Assembly: GCA_017447865.1 (NCBI GenBank)
Contig: JAFSMO010000007.1
Location: 1 to 64,000, forward strand
Length of the DNA: 64,000 nt
Direction of reading: 5' to 3'
Origin: Thermoguttaceae bacterium
Lineage (GTDB): Bacteria > Planctomycetota > Planctomycetia > Pirellulales > Thermoguttaceae
The notes beneath the pieces were generated by a model. It had not been told where the DNA came from, made no database searches, and saw nothing but the letters and a program-made list of their open reading frames with translations. Both the position numbers and the translations under genes were made by a program. Below, piece by piece: positions 61,024-64,000 of the stretch. Position 1 is the first letter of the stretch; the number at the start of each line of letters is the position of its first letter.

Positions 61024-62976
61024 CTACCACAATTTCGTCCTTTGGGGATTTTGCGCGGCCATCGCGGCTTCACGTTCCGCCTGGATTCGTTCTTCCGGAG
61101 TGGGAATTCCGTCAAAGACGGTGAAGACCGGGATCTCCCGCCGGAGTTTCGCGAGGTACTCCTCACGCGCGGTATCAATTTTGTTTGTTTTTATAATATT
61201 TTGAATTTTGGTCTGAACTTCGCTCAGCGGGTGCTTCACGAGCTCCTTGCGTTCCAGGACGCGGATGATGTAAAACGATTTCTCATCCTCAATGATTTTG
61301 GCGCTCAACTCGCCGACTGGCTGGGAGAAAATGGCTTCCTCCAGCGGCTTTGAGGCCAACTGGCCGGGTTTGACGGGGTCGCATTTCCCGCCGCTCGAGG
61401 CCGTTGCGCCCTGGGAAAACTCCTTGGCCACTTCCTCGAACGGACGGTTCTGAACCGCGACCATGGAACCGATCCGGACGATTTCCTGGTACGCCTCGTC
61501 GCGAGTGTAATACCGGTTCTTTCGGATGACCAGTTCTTCCCAGCTCGCTTCCGGCGGGGTTTCAAATTCCTTCGGGTGCGCGTCGTAGTAGTCCTTGATC
61601 TCAATGTAGGAGACCGTCGGGTTTTGCGGCAGGGTCTTCATGAGCCACTGCTGGCAGAAAACCACTTCGCGGTACATGTATTTCTGCTTTTGGATGCAGG
61701 TTCCTTCCTCCCTGAGGATTTTTTCGTAGTCCTCCCGAAGTTCCACCCCGGCCTTTTTCATTCGTGAGGGGAGTTCCTGATCCTCGAACACTTTGTCGAT
61801 CAACTCGAAATTCTGCTTGATCCCTTCCGCGGGAACGTTTCGCAAGACGTCACAGTAAATCAGCTTTCCCTCGATGGACTGGTCAAGGAAATTCCGGATC
61901 AAAACCTCACGCTGCAGATCCCAGAACTGATCGGGGATTTTTTCTTTGTTCTCCTGCATGATTTTATCGACGGCCTGGACGATTTCACCCGCGAGGATCA
62001 CCTGAGACCCGACCTGCGCCAAAACCTGGCCGTGCTCGTAATACTGAATCCCCTCACCGCCGAGTTTCGAGGAATCGACCGTCAGGGAGGGCAGCTGCTT
62101 CAGGATCGCGTCGTTGCGCATCGTCGCAGCCGCTTCGGCTGGTTCTGCCGCGCCGGGCTGATTCGGGGTTGGGGGAGTAGTTGAACTGGCAGTTGGGTCA
62201 GGGGTTTGAGTTGCAGTTTGCGCGGGGAGTTGAGCCGCCAGTGCCGCGGTTCCCTGCGGGGTCTGCTGAAGGGAAGCCATTGGATCATTCACTTGAGGAA
62301 GCTCCACCGCTTTTCCCACGGCGCCGTTTCCTTCGGCGGAAAGGGAATCGGGAAGCGTGGACGGAAGCGTGTCCGGAAGCGTGGAGGGAAGTGAATCCGG
62401 CAAAACTTCCGCCGTATTTTCCGTCTGTGAGGCGGTTGCAATTTCAAAAGGGGAACGGCCGGAATCCATGCCCCACCGGGCGGAAGTTTCTGACGGGGAA
62501 GCGTTCGTGGAATCCCCAGCCGGTGGATTGGTCGGAGTCGTGCCGAAACCACTTCCGGCGCGCGAGGACGTTCCATCCTGCTGTGCGGTCTGCTGCGGTG
62601 CGGCGTTGGAGCCTTTCGACGGGATTCCAAGTTCCTCAAGATTCTGGTACTGCGGAGCGTCCGACTGCGCGTTTCCGAAAGGATCCGCCACTTCTTTTTC
62701 TTTTTCCTTTTTGGACCACGGGAAGCGAAGAAAAACGCCTTTTTTAGCCGCGCGTGCTTCTTCCTGTTCCTTTTCTTTTTGTTCGTCGTAACTTAAAAAA
62801 CGGTCGGAATTATTCGATGAGGAGGAAGCTGCCCCGGTCTTCGCGTTCTTTTCGGTTTTCTCCGTTTTTTTGTAGGTGGGCTTGGAATCCCCCCAGCCAG
62901 CGTCGAGACCTCCGGCCGAAAGAACCAAAATGGCTGAAAAAACGGTTAAAATCAGGCGTAGGGAAAAGGAACGCAT
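61024..62976 (-). CDS. Secreted parvulin-type peptidyl-prolyl isomerase
   Basis: 650 residues. Signal peptide about 1-27. A low-complexity, charged and then Pro/Ser/Thr/Gln-rich region (about 30-290) is probably disordered. The SurA/PrsA-like part follows: N-terminal chaperone helices (VILAGEIVQAVDKIM, about 325-345) and a rotamase (parvulin) domain at about 455-600 with ASWEELVIRK, FEEVAKEFSQGATASSGGKC, AIFSQPVGELS and SFYIIRVLERK. It should assist folding of exported or outer-membrane proteins. SurA-like proteins usually lack such a long disordered front. It lies between mfd and the Sel1 gene. Confidence 0.88.
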   Translation of the reverse strand: MRSFSLRLILTVFSAILVLSAGGLDAGWGDSKPTYKKTEKTEKNAKTGAASSSSNNSDRFLSYDEQKEKEQEEARAAKKGVFLRFPWSKKEKEKEVADPFGNAQSDAPQYQNLEELGIPSKGSNAAPQQTAQQDGTSSRAGSGFGTTPTNPPAGDSTNASPSETSARWGMDSGRSPFEIATASQTENTAEVLPDSLPSTLPDTLPSTLPDSLSAEGNGAVGKAVELPQVNDPMASLQQTPQGTAALAAQLPAQTATQTPDPTASSTTPPTPNQPGAAEPAEAAATMRNDAILKQLPSLTVDSSKLGGEGIQYYEHGQVLAQVGSQVILAGEIVQAVDKIMQENKEKIPDQFWDLQREVLIRNFLDQSIEGKLIYCDVLRNVPAEGIKQNFELIDKVFEDQELPSRMKKAGVELREDYEKILREEGTCIQKQKYMYREVVFCQQWLMKTLPQNPTVSYIEIKDYYDAHPKEFETPPEASWEELVIRKNRYYTRDEAYQEIVRIGSMVAVQNRPFEEVAKEFSQGATASSGGKCDPVKPGQLASKPLEEAIFSQPVGELSAKIIEDEKSFYIIRVLERKELVKHPLSEVQTKIQNIIKTNKIDTAREEYLAKLRREIPVFTVFDGIPTPEERIQAEREAAMAAQNPQRTKLW

Positions 62977-63112
62977 TTTGCTGTCAATTTAAGCGTGAAA
63001 TAAAAATGTAAAATCGCGGTGAGGATTTCGGGCCCCTGCCCTTTCAACGGGTTTAACGACGCTGGATGCACCGTCTCCGCGGAAACCCTCTTGACTTTAG
63101 CTTACCAAATTT

Positions 63113-64000
63113 TCACGTTTCGCGCAAGAGCATTTCCACGTAATTCAGCAAAATTTCGGAATCCGGCCCGGCATTTTGGGCGGCTTCGTCCAGCGGAAGG
63201 TACGCTGAATGGTCGTCCGCGAAACGGAGCGTCTTTTGCTCCGGGCCGATCGGGCGTTTGGCGGCGGATTCCAGCGCTTTCTTCGAGAAAAACTCCAAAA
63301 CCAGGAACTCGCCGTTGCGGTAAATCGCGGAAACGAGATTCTGGTGCGCGAGGATCCGAACGCGGTAAAGTTTCAGAAGGAGCTGGGTCTGCGGGGGGAT
63401 TTTGCCGAAACGGTCTTTCAACTCCGCCTCGAAATCGTCCACGTGCTCCAGCCGGGTCAGGCGCGAAAGGCGGCGGTAAAGCTCCATTTTGACGCGCATT
63501 TCCGAGACGTACTGGTGCGGAATGTAGGCGGTCAGCGGAAGCCGAACGTCCACTTCCACCGTCTCGCGCGGCGGGAGGCGTTTCATCTTGCGGATCGTCG
63601 CCTCCAGAATGTCGCAGTAAAGCTCGTACCCGACCAGGGCGATCTGGCCGCTCTGCATCGTGCCGAGAATATTCCCGGCGCCGCGGATCTCCAGGTCACG
63701 CATCGCGATGCTGAACCCGGAACCGAGGTGGGCGAATTCCTCGATCGCCTTCAGACGCCGCAGCGCCGTTTCCGTCAGGTTGGTCTTCGGGTTGACCAGC
63801 AGGTAGCAGTACGCGTGATTTTTGAAACGGCCGACCCGCCCGCGGAGCTGGTGCATTTCGGCCAGGCCGTAGCGGTTCGCGTCGTCGATGAAAATGGTGT
63901 TTGCGTTCGGAATGTCCATCCCGCTCCCGATGATCGTCGTGCTGAGCAGGACGTCGATCTCGTGATTGATGAACGAAAGCATGACTTTTTCAAGCTGGCG
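63113..64000 (-). CDS. mfd: Transcription-repair coupling factor Mfd, C-terminal part
   Basis: Open to the right window edge, so the N-terminus is missing; 295 residues remain. Helicase motifs V and VI are visible: VLLSTTIIGSGMDIPNANT and HQLRGRVGRFKNHAYCYLL, followed by the RecG/Mfd segment GSGFSIAMRDLEIRGAGNIL and LVGYELYCDIL. The last about 130 residues are the TRCF C-terminal domain that regulates UvrA binding. Mfd removes stalled RNA polymerase and recruits UvrAB. The 136-bp gap to the isomerase gene contains no clear terminator. Confidence 0.95.
   Translation of the reverse strand, partial: RQLEKVMLSFINHEIDVLLSTTIIGSGMDIPNANTIFIDDANRYGLAEMHQLRGRVGRFKNHAYCYLLVNPKTNLTETALRRLKAIEEFAHLGSGFSIAMRDLEIRGAGNILGTMQSGQIALVGYELYCDILEATIRKMKRLPPRETVEVDVRLPLTAYIPHQYVSEMRVKMELYRRLSRLTRLEHVDDFEAELKDRFGKIPPQTQLLLKLYRVRILAHQNLVSAIYRNGEFLVLEFFSKKALESAAKRPIGPEQKTLRFADDHSAYLPLDEAAQNAGPDSEILLNYVEMLLRET

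Overview
The window most resembles a chromosome segment of an anaerobic member of the Planctomycetota; a Lentisphaerota relative is the main alternative. The evidence is: two DUF1559 proteins with a prepilin-type N-terminus and a C-terminal H-x9-DG motif; two very large beta-strand-repeat proteins ending in PEP-CTERM sorting signals; a Tat-exported Gfo/Idh/MocA oxidoreductase; a planctomycete-like ECF sigma factor; a YdjY-like lipoprotein; and several zinc-ribbon proteins. Anaerobic life is suggested by a three-subunit [FeFe] hydrogenase, several radical-SAM enzymes and an iron-stress flavodoxin. I recognised no rRNA, tRNA, CRISPR array, transposase, integrase or phage gene.

Layout. 1-4.0 kb: 3' end of a Gly/Pro/Lys/Cys repeat protein, ECF sigma factor, two zinc-ribbon proteins. 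4.0-13.5 kb: secreted glycerophosphodiesterase, a 2,231-residue alpha-2-macroglobulin-like protein, a Tat-exported oxidoreductase. 13.6-21.1 kb: DUF1559 and HIT proteins; FGGY and PfkB kinases; apbE, a small NqrM-like membrane protein and mqnC (futalosine menaquinone route). 21.4-27.6 kb: leucine-rich-repeat-like secreted protein, PEP-CTERM protein 1, metY. 27.9-31.1 kb: an unusually long membrane pyrophosphatase. 31.2-40.1 kb: purN, fmt, cyclophilin, SPOR-like protein, metallophosphatase, trkH and a YgiQ-type radical SAM protein with a long Arg/Gly tail. 40.3-45.7 kb: lactate permease, esterase, YdjY-like lipoprotein, cobalamin adenosyltransferase, second DUF1559 protein. 45.8-50.5 kb: PEP-CTERM protein 2. 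50.7-55.0 kb: hydABC. 55.7-59.1 kb: HTH-EIIA fusion, TIGR04053-like radical SAM protein, DUF3793-flavodoxin operon. 59.2-64 kb: Sel1-repeat protein, parvulin-type isomerase, and the C-terminal part of mfd.

Functional picture. Hydrogenase (NADH/ferredoxin/H2 balance), K+-dependent pyrophosphatase (ion gradient), TrkH (K+ uptake), lactate permease, and apbE/mqnC (flavin transfer and quinone synthesis) fit a fermentative or H2-handling metabolism. The flavodoxin operon carries two candidate DtxR-type boxes, so iron limitation probably shifts electron transfer from ferredoxin to flavodoxin.

The most unusual material is non-coding. Many intergenic gaps hold elaborate nested inverted repeats. Several have arms built from heptanucleotide arrays, like the short tandemly repeated (STRR) sequences known from cyanobacteria. 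Others belong to dispersed families that recur within the window, including an 84-bp direct repeat bracketing one PEP-CTERM gene. Many readable promoters have the form TTGACA/TTGAAA, a 16-nt spacer, then TAnnnT.
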